Source of the DNA: Persicaria tinctoria
Taxonomy: Eukaryota; Streptophyta; Magnoliopsida; Caryophyllales; Polygonaceae
Length of the DNA: 64,000 nt
NCBI GenBank assembly: GCA_037127255.1
Contig: JBANSL010000013.1
Location: 7,504,188 to 7,568,187, forward strand
Direction of reading: 5' to 3'
The notes beneath the pieces are model-generated. The model was given only the letters and a program-made list of their open reading frames with translations, searched no databases and was not told where the DNA came from. The position numbers and the translations under genes were made by a program. Of the stretch, positions 46,800 to 56,418 are shown in pieces. Each line of letters starts with the position of its first letter. The stretch's first letter is position 1.

Positions 46800-47300
46800 C
46801 TTTGCTCATGAGGTTTGGTGTCCGTCTTTGGTTCGTGGTTAGTTTCGGTTGAGGAGCAGTTCTGCGGTCCTGGTTGATCGACGTGATCGTGTTGGTGGTG
46901 TTTGTGGTCTCCGAAGATCCCTCATCCAGGTGGGGGGAACGTCGTGTGATCCACACTTCCCCAGGTGTCGCCTTTGCCTTACGAGGATTTCTGCTTTCCG
47001 TCTTTCCGGCGGCGAGACATCGTGTCAGCTAGTGTTGTCCCATGCGCTCGCTATCCACTTCTCAGTGACGACTTCCTTCCTCTCGTTGTTGTGTCCGCTA
47101 GTTTGCTTAGGTCTTGGGTTCTTTCCGGGTTTTCTTCGGGTGCTCTTTTGATGTATTTTATGTTATATGTGCTATTTCGTTGTTGTATGTTTAGACGACT
47201 TGCCGTCTGCCGACTTTGTCGGCCTCTCGAGGTCCGGGCCTGTCTGGCCTCGAATTATTTCCTTATAAAAAAAAAATAAAAAAAAATAAAAAAAAAAATA
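46800..47300 (+). repeat. LINE 3' UTR and tail
   Basis: A GC-rich, non-coding stretch ends in two stems (GCCGACTTTGTCGGC 47209-47223; CGAGG...CCTCG 47228-47252), then AATTATTTCCTTATAAAA and a long A-rich tail. It shares this ending with 35199-35262. The retrotransposon body is missing or unrecognisable. Confidence 0.55.
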
Positions 47301-48059
47301 AACGTGCTTATATAAGAAGCCTTTTAAAAAAACCGAAAAAACTATTTTACGGAACTTATAGACATAGATTTTTCCAATCTGTTACATTTGATTTTTAAAC
47401 TATTATTCTAAATATAAAACGATAAAATATAAAGTATTAAACTATTCTAAAGATAAATAAACTAGTGTTTTTCCTAACCATTTCCTTCATTCGCCCACTT
47501 TTGTTTGACGGATTAAGATCACCAGCATTGGTTCATTAATCTATAATTTAAGAAACCTAATAATAAAATAATAGAAGAGAGATAAAAAAAAACGTAAGGA
47601 ACGATTTGATGGATTGCTAAGCAAGCAATCCTTAAAAATTGAGAGAGAGAAAAAAAAAACAAGTGACATACGAAGAGAGAATGTGAGAGAAAAAGATATA
47701 GGTGGGTCCAAATAAAATAAATAAATAGCGTTTTTAAGGGTTGTAGGGATGTGAGTGAAAATCTCGGATGTCCACTCTTTATTTACCAATTCAAAGATGT
47801 GGGTGAAAATTTATATTGAGTTGTTTAAGGAAAGAGAAATATAAAAAGTTGAGTTAAGGAACCCGACTGGGTTTCAGAGACGCGGATGCTCTAACTTCTT
47901 TTTTCCATGTAGAATCTTTTTTAAAAATATACTATACTCTGTATCGTTTAGTATTTATACAATTATACACGTTTTATTAAAATGCTCAAAAAAATGAAAT
48001 TTTACTTCAAATTGTATTGGCGAACGGTACTTTCAAGGAAAAACTAGGGGAAACTCCTT
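47301..48059. other. Intergenic AT-rich spacer
   Basis: No gene or clear repeat is seen. Confidence 0.5.
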
Positions 48060-49150
48060 GACCTCTCTCTAGATTTCTAGAGAGAGGAAGGAGCCTAAAC
48101 CACCCTTCGGGGCACGAACAATCGTCTGTGCGAGCAATTCCAAATCACATATTCGTCTTCCTAAAGGCTTCCTCTTTTTTTTTTTTTCCGAAACAAGATA
48201 AGAGTTAGGGTCCTTAGGGAGGCTATGGGTCGGCAAAATCTCTTCGGGCAGGGAAAACTTCTTGTGCAACCCTCTAATTGATACAATAAGCTCCAATTTC
48301 TTGGGGCTCTTGCAAATTTCTTGTCATGGATCCCATCTCTGTCTTCATTTCTATCCAAATCAAACATCTAGTCCCTCATTTTTCTAGGGTTCGTCGTCTC
48401 TGTTCTTTATGCTAGGGCATGTACAACCGCCTCCTTCTAGCTTGTGCAGTGCCTTCGCCCATCGCCATCTCTTCTCTGCTCCTCCCTCTGTTCTCGGCCA
48501 CCACCACTCCCATCTGGACCCCGATTGCCTCTTCAACATATGCCATGCTCCTTCCGTTCTCCCGTTTTCGCCATCGCCCACCACCCGTTTCACTCCCTCT
48601 CGCCCCACCGTCTGCCGCCAATGGCTTTTTTGGACTTTTAATTGATTGGCCTCACCCCGTCCGGTGTCGGGTTCCTGGTTCATTCGCCTCCGTCTCCGGT
48701 CATCCACCGCCATGAATCTCCCTCCCTTGCGCTACAAGGCTTATTCCGGACTTTCAATTGCAAGGCTGAATCTCCGGTCTTTGCCTTGCTCCATAAGAGT
48801 TGGGCCCGTGGGTCTTGTTAAACTCTCGAAAGGGCCTTTTGGTGCGTCTTGCAAGGGTGATTCTCGACGGCATTTTCGGTTGATCTTGGCGGTTTTAGTC
48901 TGAGTTGGGGTTTTAGAGTCCGGTGTCGGGTCTGGCAGGGATCGTGGCGGCGACTTCGTGTTCCGAAAATTTCCTTGGAGGATCATCTTCATCGTCCACA
49001 GGGACCCCTAATGTACTGCTGACCAACGGTGTCATTGCTTGGTGACACTTGACTTCGGATTTGGTCTACCTTATCCTCAACTGTATGGGATTAAGCTTGT
49101 TTGTTCATCCGGATATGTTTGCTTGCCACTTTTATATAGCGCCGCCTTTA
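48060..49150. other. GC-rich non-coding island, possible LINE 5' region
   Basis: It opens with the near-palindrome CTCTCTAGATTTCTAGAGAG. From 48400 it is C/T-rich on the plus strand with several overlapping open frames (up to about 109 codons) on both strands. None resembles a protein family and all are low-complexity (Pro, Ser, Arg). This composition fits the 5' part of a retrotransposon or a GC-rich leader; the identity is open. Confidence 0.35.
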
Positions 49151-49667
49151 TTTTAGGTTGTTAAAAACGGTACTTAAATTGAAAGATTTAATGTGTACTG
49201 TAGTAAGTTCCTGACAGATGTTATACCAAACTGTCCAGAAATATCTTTTCTCAATAATAGGCCTTTTACTTTTATCTTTTTCTTGAAACCTTTCCAGCTC
49301 ATCACTTATCCACTTTTTTTTTTTTTTTTTGGTTGTCCAAAACCAAAAGGGAATTTGCAACTGTACTAGATATTTTGCCGAGTACCTCATGACGGCGACG
49401 CTACACATTGGATTCAAAACGTTATCTCATCTTTTAAACTTCAAATTGGTACACACAATCCATTATCCATTCCCATCCCATAAATTGGTTACAAGAATTT
49501 CATTACACTTTATAATTTAATCCCATATTCCCATCCCCATAAAACTTTATCTCACTCCCTCAATTTGATCCATAATATGTTATACGATTAATTATTTCAT
49601 ATATAATTTAAAAAAAAATATATAAAAATCTATTAATATGAACATATCATGTATTAATAAGAACATA
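49151..49667. other. Intergenic AT-rich spacer
   Basis: No gene is seen. Confidence 0.5.
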
Positions 49668-50021
49668 CTAGTACAATTCCCGCGCCATGGCGCGTTTTTT
49701 TAAAACTAAAATATAATACTCCGTATATAAAAATATTAATAAATGTTAAGATAAAATTCATAAAAAAAACTTTACAATAAATGTATGTTATAATTATCTC
49801 AGGATTTTTTTTTAAATCTTATGTAGAGTATATATAATACATAAATATATATATTTTAAATTACTCAGTAATAATAATATCAATATCATTATAACATTGT
49901 TTAATTGTGATGTGTCATAATCCATAATTATTCAATGTTTTGAATTAAGCCCAATAGTTAGTAAATAAATTTGATTAAACCCAATAATTATATTAGATTA
50001 AATTCAATGTTTTGAATTAAG

Positions 50022-50703
50022 CCCAATAGTTAGTAAAATTAAAGAAAAAAGAGAATTAAAGGAAAATGAGTAAAAAAGGAGAATTAAAAAAAATACAAAA
50101 AAATGGAAAAAAAAATGATTAGTTAAGACTCCTAAAATGTCTCTAAGAATGACACATCATCCTAAACTCTTCTAAATTAATAGTTTATATAGATAGTTAG
50201 TAAAATTAAAGAAAAAAGAGAATTAAAGGAAAATGAATAAAAAAGGAGAATTAAAAAAAATACAAAAAAATGAAAAAAAAAAGATTAGTTAAGACTCCTA
50301 AAATGTCTCTAAGAATGACACATCATCCTAAACTCTTCTAAATTAAGAGTTTATATAGATAGTTAGTAAAATTAAAGAAAAAAGAGAATTAACGGAAAAT
50401 GAATAAAAAAGGAGAATTAAAAAAAATACAAAAAAATGGAAAAAAAATGATTAGTTAAGACTCCTAAAATGTCTCTAAGAATGACACATCATCCTAAACT
50501 CTTCTAAATTAAGAGTTTATATAGATAGTTAGTAAAATTAAAGAAAAAAGAGAATTAAAGGAAAATGAATAAAAAAGGAGAATTAAAAAAAATACAAAAA
50601 AATGAAAAAATAATAATGATTAGTTAAGACTTAAGACTCCTAAAATGTCTCTAAGAATGACACATCATCCTAAACTCTTCTAAATTAAGAGTTTATATAG
50701 ATA
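50022..50703. repeat. 166-bp tandem repeat array, left block
   Basis: Four or so units run from AGTTAGTAAAATTAAAG to AAGAGTTTATATAGAT, with steps of 166, 166 and 176 bases. They are nearly identical, differing mainly in A-run lengths and a few substitutions, which suggests recent amplification. Confidence 0.9.
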
Positions 50704-50773
50704 GTTAGTAGATAAATTTGATTAAACCCAATAGTTATATCAGATTAAATTCAATGTTTTGAATTAAGCCCAA

Positions 50774-51463
50774 CTAGTATGATCCCCGCGCCATGTCGCG
50801 ATTTTTTATAAATAAAATCTTACTAATATATTAAATTAATATTATAACATAATTGTAAAAGTTCAGATAATTAAATATTTTGAATTAAACTCATGGGTTG
50901 AGAAAACGATTAAAGTAGTATATATAGATATATACAGATATAGACTACTAATATTAATTTTATGTTTTCTTATTATTAATTTTATGTTTTGAATTAATCC
51001 CATTGTTTTTTTAGAACAAAAAAAACTACTAAAATTATAATTTAGGCTAAGATCAATGTTTTGAATTAAGCCCAATAGTTAGTAAAATTAAAGCAAAAAG
51101 AGGATTAAAGGGGGAAAAAATTAGAATTAAAGAAAATAAAAAAAATGGCAAAAAAATTGATTAGTCAAGACTCCTAAAATTCCTCTAAGCTTGACACATC
51201 ATCCTAAACTCTTCTAAATTAAGAGTTTATATATATGTTTTTTTAGAACAAAAAAAAATACTAAAATTATAATTTAGGCTAAGATCAATGTTTTGAATTA
51301 AGACCAATAGTTAGTAAAATTAAAGCAAAACGAGAATTAAAGAGAAAAAAAATAGAATTAAAGAAAATAAAAAAATGGCAAAAAAAAATGATTGGTCAAG
51401 ACTCCTAAAATTCCTCTAAGCTTGACACATCCTAAACTCTTCTAAATTAAGAGTTTATATAGA
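50774..51463 (-). mobile_element. Second, inner Helitron of the same family
   Basis: On the minus strand it ends CGCGACATGGCGCG (50787-50800), GGGGATCATACTAG (last base 50774) before T, and begins TCTATATAAACTC (51463) after A. It contains two diverged repeat units of its own (with GATTAGTCAAGAC and CTCTAAGCTTGACACATC, which the outer units lack). The left flank GAATTAAGCCCAA and right flank TAGTTAGTAAAATTAAAG are contiguous in intact copies of the outer element (about 50020 and 51875), as expected for an insertion between A and T. Confidence 0.6.
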
Positions 51464-52218
51464 TAGTTAGTAAAATTAAAGAAAAAAGAGAATTAAAGGA
51501 AAATGAATAAAAAAGGAGAATTAAAAAATACAAAAAAATGAAAAAAAAAATGATTAGTTAAGACTCCTAAAATGTCTCTAAGAATGACACATCATCCTAA
51601 ACTCTTATAAATTAAGAGTTTATATAGATAGTTAGTAAAATTAAAGAAAAAAAGAATTAAAGGAAAATGAATAAAAAAGGAGAATTAAAAAAAATACAAA
51701 AAAATGAAAAAAAAAATAATGATTAGTTAAGACTTAAGACTCCTAAAATGTCTCTAAGAATGACACATCATCCTAAACTCTTCTAAATTAAGAGTTTATA
51801 TAGATAGTTAGTAAATAAATTTGATTAAACCCAATAGTTATATTAGATTAAATTCAATGTTTTGAATTAAGCCCAATAGTTAGTAAAATTAAAGAAAAAA
51901 GAGAATTAAAGGAAAATGAATAAAAAAGGAGAATTAAAAAAAATACAAAAAAATGGAAAAAAAAAATGATTAGTTAAGACTCCTAAAATGTCTCTAAGAA
52001 TGACACATCATCCTAAACTCTTCTAAATTACGAGTTTATATAGATAGTTAGTGAAATTAAAGAAAAAAGAGAATTAAAGGAAAATGAATAAAAAAGGAGA
52101 ATTAAAAAAAATACAAAAAAATGAAAAAAATAATAATGATCAGTTAAGACTCCTAAAATGTCTCTAAGAATGACACATCATCCTAAACTCTTCTAAATTA
52201 AGAGTTTATATAGATAGA
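51464..52218. repeat. 166-bp tandem repeat array, right block
   Basis: Further units of the same family, with one copy of the 70-base spacer (AATTTGATTAAACCCAATAG ... GTTTTGAATTAAGCCCAA) at about 51808-51878. That spacer also precedes the left block and the inner Helitron, so a higher-order unit exists. Confidence 0.88.
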
Positions 52219-52235
52219 TTATTATGAATTCGATA

Positions 52236-53355
52236 AAAAAAAATTCAAAAAATTCAAAAAAAATAAATATTTACAAAAAAATTCACACTTTCAAAATATT
52301 TACAAAAATATTCAAAATTTTCAGAGACGTCAGAGAAACTCATTCACAATAAGTAAAATTTGAAATCGGGAAAAAAAAATAAATGAAAGAAACGCGGTTT
52401 AAAACCGTGTTTTACAATTAATTTTAGTTTTTTTTTTTGGTTTAAAAAAAAAAGTAAAGAAGGAATGAAACGCGGATTGGTACCACGTTTCATTTGATTT
52501 CTATCATCTCCTTCGTGTGGAGGCAAAGAGAGACGGAAGTCCGAGTCCCGACCTAGCCATGTCGGCCACTTCGCTGGCGAGGCCCTCGAGGAGGATGGTC
52601 GGGTGGGGCTAACGACCATGAGGTTATCGAATGTGGCATTTTGGTTGAGATTTGACCCGTCGGTGGAAGGGATGGAGACGACGTGGGAGCCGACCTGGCC
52701 GCCGGCCATCTCGGCCTCGTTTGCCGATGGCTTCATTGCTTCTCCTCCTCGTTGTCGTCGTCGTCCCTCCTGTTCCTCGCTCAGCCTCGTTTCGGTGGAG
52801 CCTCGTTGTTGTCGTCGAGTCATCGCTCCTTGCTCGCCCGCTGAATATGGGCTCACTGTCCCCCAAGACCGGCTTTGGCGGGGCCTAGATCTGAAATTGA
52901 ACGGCTATAGCCGCCGAATTTTAGCTCACTCTCCCCCGAATCTAGGCTCGCTGCTGCTCGACTGCCGAATCTAGGGTTCTGCAGGACCATCGCTCCTGCT
53001 CGTTGTCGGCCTGGGCGTAGATGTGAGAACGATGATGAAAGTAAAACGCGGTCTGAGGCCGCGTTTTACGCATATGTTTTTTTTATTATTTTAATTAAGA
53101 AAAATAAAAAAGGGAAGAAACGCGGTTTAAGGCAGTGTTTCTTTCCAAACTGGGATAAAACCGCGGTTCTAAACCGCGTTTTTTTTGTTGATTTTTTCCA
53201 AAATTCAATTTTAGTATTTTGGAAATAAAACACGTTTTCAAACCGCGTTTTTCGGATTCATCTGAGGAAAATGAATATTTTTTTTAAATAGTTTAAAAGT
53301 GTTAATATTTCGGTAAATATTTATTTTTGGTTGAATATTTTGAAAAAAAAAATTC
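52236..53355. mobile_element. MULE-like element with GC-rich core and repeated hairpins
   Basis: An exact 9-bp duplication AATTCGATA (52227-52235, 53356-53364) flanks it. The outer 100 bases on each side are degenerate inverted repeats (ATAAATATTTAC at about 52261 against GTAAATATTTAT at about 53314; TTCAAAA words at both tips). Six near-palindromic hairpins with core AAACGCGG lie inside. The core at 52500-53040 is GC-rich, but its open frames are low-complexity and resemble nothing. There is no transposase. Confidence 0.65.
52390..53251. repeat. Six AAACGCGG...CCGCGTTT hairpins
   Basis: Near-palindromes lie at 52390-52413, 52467-52491, 53041-53069, 53117-53141, 53157-53182 and 53227-53251. 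Each has an AAACGCGG-type left arm and a CCGCGTTT-type right arm around a 3-8 base centre. Two stand left of the GC-rich core and four right of it. Confidence 0.85.
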
Positions 53356-53616
53356 AATTCGATAGAGAAAGTGTCTTTGTAAAAAAAAAATTGGCCCCTT
53401 TAAAGATAAGCTAAAATTAGAAACCCTGTGATATGGGGATTCACATCGAGCCCATAAACATAAACCGTTGGAACTTGGAAGCAACGGATTACAAAGTTTG
53501 CTTGTTTTCAAGAATCAAACAGAAAAAAAAAAAAACAAGTTGCTTGTTTTCTTCCACCCTTTTGTTAAAAAGCCCACATATAAATAAATAAATAATACGA
53601 AGTATAACAAAGCCCA

Positions 53617-53660
53617 TATAAATAGCCCTTTTTTTTTTTGATGGGAATATAAATAGCCCT
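53617..53660 (+). promoter_or_regulatory. Duplicated TATA region of the KFB gene
   Basis: ATATAAATAGCCCTTT occurs twice, about 30 bases apart (near 53617 and 53648), 150-190 bases before the ATG. The second copy is the likelier TATA box. A telo-box-like AAACCCTAAA follows in the leader at about 53704. Confidence 0.6.
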
Positions 53661-53810
53661 TTATACTTCCCGTCCCTCTCATCTTTCAACCCTGAAACCC
53701 CCCAAAACCCTAAATTCATCTCTTCTAGCTTCTTTCTCTCCTCTTCTAAGCAAACCTTTATCACACAAATTCGCTGTTTTCCAAATTCACAGTTAAATCT
53801 CTGCACAAAG

Positions 53811-54896
53811 ATGGAGCTGATTCCGGGCCTAAACGACGACGTCGGGCTCCAGTGCTTGACTCGGGTTCCTTTCGACTCCTTCCCCTCCGTTGCTTCCGTT
53901 TGCAGAGCTTGGAGTTTCCAAATCCAACACCCCCACTTTCACCGCATCCGCAAACTGTCGGGCCTGGCCCGGCCCGTTTTCGTCCTCTCCCAGGCCCATC
54001 CCGGCCCGCCGCCTGACCCGCTCTCGGGAAGTAGTGAAAAGAGCTGTGCTATGCCTGTCCAGACCTACTGGCTCACCGTCTTCGAACCGGTTTCCGGGTC
54101 GTGGACCCGGTTGCCTCCCGAACCGGGTTTGCCGGGCGGGTTGCCTATGTTCTGTGGACTCGTAGGGGTCGGATCGGATCTGATTGTTATGGGCGGGTGG
54201 GACCCAATAACTTGGCAGGTCTCCAAAGCGGTCCATATTTTCGACTTCTTGACCGGTCAATGGCACCGTGGGGCCGACATGCCCGGCCCGGCCCGGTCAC
54301 TGTTTGGTATCGCCGGCGAACCAACTCGCCGGACGGTGATGATTGCCGGCGGCCATAGCGAAGATAAGACGGCACTGAAATCAGCATTCTTATATGACGT
54401 GGCAAAGGACGTGTGGGCCCCACTCCCTGACATGGCAAAGGAGAGGGACGAGTGCAGCGTGGCATTCCAGGCTGGCAGGTTCCACGTCATCGGCGGCTAC
54501 GAAACCGATAAGCAGGGCCGCTTCGGGAGCAGCGCAGAAACCCTCGACCCATCCACGTGGCAGTGGGGCCCGACAAACGACTCCTACCTCGAAGAAGGGG
54601 CGAGCTGGGCCATAGGCAACGGGGAGGGGGAGGTCTACACCTGTCAAAATGGACAAGTGTCGGTACGACAGGACGACAACAAGTGGCAGGCGATCGCGGA
54701 GATGCCAGATCAGCCACGGAGTATGCAAAGAGTGATGATGTGGAGAAATGAGATGGTGACATTTCAGAGGCCGGGCAACGGCGAGCTCCAAAACGTCGCC
54801 TACATGTTAGATTTAAAGAGTCGGAAATGGAGTCAAGTAGACTTGCCGCTAGAGTATTCGGGTCATGTCCAATTGGGTTGTGGAATGGAGTTGTGA
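53811..54896 (+). CDS. F-box/Kelch-repeat protein, KFB/KMD type (361 aa)
   Basis: This is the substrate receptor of an SCF E3 ubiquitin ligase. Plant members of this group (KFB01/20/39/50, KMD1-4) target phenylalanine ammonia-lyase and type-B response regulators; the target of this copy is not known. The F-box occupies residues 1-45 (MELIPGLNDDVGLQCLTRVP ... SVASVCRAW). Kelch blades follow to about residue 340, with the GG pairs and W motifs expected (DLIVMGGWDP, VMIAGGHSED, FHVIGGYETD, W.PLPDMAKERDECS). The gene is intronless and of the usual length, with no defects. The ATG at 53811 is in a good context and starts the conserved MELIPGL motif. It reads away from the transposon block on its left. 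Overall resemblance is to At1g80440/At1g15670. Confidence 0.93.
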   Translation: MELIPGLNDDVGLQCLTRVPFDSFPSVASVCRAWSFQIQHPHFHRIRKLSGLARPVFVLSQAHPGPPPDPLSGSSEKSCAMPVQTYWLTVFEPVSGSWTRLPPEPGLPGGLPMFCGLVGVGSDLIVMGGWDPITWQVSKAVHIFDFLTGQWHRGADMPGPARSLFGIAGEPTRRTVMIAGGHSEDKTALKSAFLYDVAKDVWAPLPDMAKERDECSVAFQAGRFHVIGGYETDKQGRFGSSAETLDPSTWQWGPTNDSYLEEGASWAIGNGEGEVYTCQNGQVSVRQDDNKWQAIAEMPDQPRSMQRVMMWRNEMVTFQRPGNGELQNVAYMLDLKSRKWSQVDLPLEYSGHVQLGCGMEL

Positions 54897-56418
54897 AATC
54901 TAAAAACAAGTTTTGTTGTATTTTGTCTTGTAAAATGTATCATTATTAAGAGCTCGTACCGAATGTATATACGAAATGCACTTCTTAATTTTTTGGTATG
55001 ATTGCATTTTTACATTTACTGTATTATTTTTGGGAAGTTGAATCTCGCACATCGATTTAAAGTTGTGGATAAATATAATAAATGTGAAAATATGACCAAA
55101 TTGAATTGTCCTTATCATCTATTCCGACGTAAACAAGCAGAGTAAATGCTAGTTGTAAGATTTCGGAAACAGCTAGCTAGAAGGTTCGAGCCGTTGGCGG
55201 AAAACAGCGGGATCAGAGGAAATAAAGAGTAAAACAGGTGGCGGCGTCATTTGAAAGGGAAGTGTCAATTGACTGAGTGTTTTGTGTCCGAATCCGGTTG
55301 CCCCGCACGGCGCCGCACGTTCTCTTTATTGGCCGGGAGTTTGCCCAATACCACTTGCTTAGCTCTTTCTCCCATTATTCCTTGGGCCTTGGAGCCCAGT
55401 TATTCCAAAATCCCATATGCCCTCTTTATTCCTTCGGTTGGCTATACGCATGCACTCCTTAAGACGGATTATAGATTGATCCGTTACAATTTTTTTAAAA
55501 ACTGTCAAGTTTTGCTAGCTTAGTTGGTAAGAATGACATGTAGTTTTCCTTTGTGCAGCTTTTTTGTTCAAAATGTTTACAAGAGCGGATTATTATGTCT
55601 TTTTTTTATAAAAAAATTATTTTTTATTTTTTTTATAACGGACGGATCCTAGATCCATCTGTGTATATTTTTAACAACTTGTAATTATTATTGAACACGT
55701 GTCGTCTTGAGGAAAAAACGGATCATAGATCCGTCCTATGGAGCGCATATAACACCTGTTGCGAGTGTATATAACACAATCCTATTCCTTTTCACAATCC
55801 ATCTACTCTTTTATCTTGTTTTTTTGTTACTTTAATTATTTTAGGCTTTTTCCTTATAAATCATTTTTCTAAATTGTATCCGTAGCTACGCATCATAAAC
55901 TAAAAAAAAGAAGGCATCTTATATTCAATTCAATGCATTGATGTTTAGTCAGTTAACATTTTCTAAATCTTTTATGAGAATTGTATTTTTCAGGTCAGAA
56001 AATTGTATCCAAGTTCAAGTTCTTTTAACATCTCTAGCTAGAAAATTGAATATTGAAAATGGTTCTTGTGCCATTTCGGTATTAAACAAAGCTGTACAGT
56101 ATTCATTAGTAGTTTATTCTTTTCACCTGGTTTTAAAGTGTTAAAAAAAACACAGGATTTTGGAAAAACAAGTCAAAAATTATTTTAAAAAATAAAACTA
56201 ACACAGTTCTGGCAAATAATAGACAGGTTCATAGTTTACTATCAGTTTGTTCTTCTAAATCTATGAGTAAACACTGTAGAAACAATAGAATTTGAACAAG
56301 GTAATGAATGGTGTAAGAAGCCAAAAAAAAAAAAAAAAGTTTCCCCTGCCAACTCAAGGAAGATCCTGATCAAAAGAATACAAAACAAATGAGGGAATGG
56401 CCAAAGAATGGAAAGAAG
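54897..56418. other. Spacer between the KFB and GT4 genes
   Basis: The first part should hold the 3' UTR of the KFB gene. Short imperfect hairpins of the type ACGGAT...ATCCGT lie at 55463-55484, 55641-55660 and 55718-55734. No gene is supported; the frame at 55251-55523 resembles nothing. Confidence 0.5.

Larger units (their letters stand above)
49668..52218 (-). mobile_element. Helitron with internal 166-bp tandem repeats
   Basis: On the minus strand the element starts TCTATCTATATAAACTC (52218) after A and ends in the perfect palindrome CGCGCCATGGCGCG (49681-49694), then GGGAATTGTACTAG (last base 49668) before T. These are Helitron ends. The inside is mostly a tandem array of about 166-bp units (boundaries near 50191, 50357, 50523, 50699, and again from 51464), interrupted by a second Helitron end at 50774. 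There is no Rep/helicase gene, so it is non-autonomous. Confidence 0.7.

Noticed and set aside
48384..48715. Overlapping open frames of 65-110 codons on both strands
   Set aside because: They are low-complexity products of a GC-rich stretch; no family is recognisable and there is no conserved start.
49860..52218. Regular repeats that could suggest a CRISPR-like array
   Set aside because: Units are long (166 bp), adjoin each other without unique spacers, and lie in a plant Helitron.
52603..52974. 123-codon GC-rich frame as a host gene
   Set aside because: It lies inside a transposon with a 9-bp duplication, is low-complexity and has equally long frames on the other strand.
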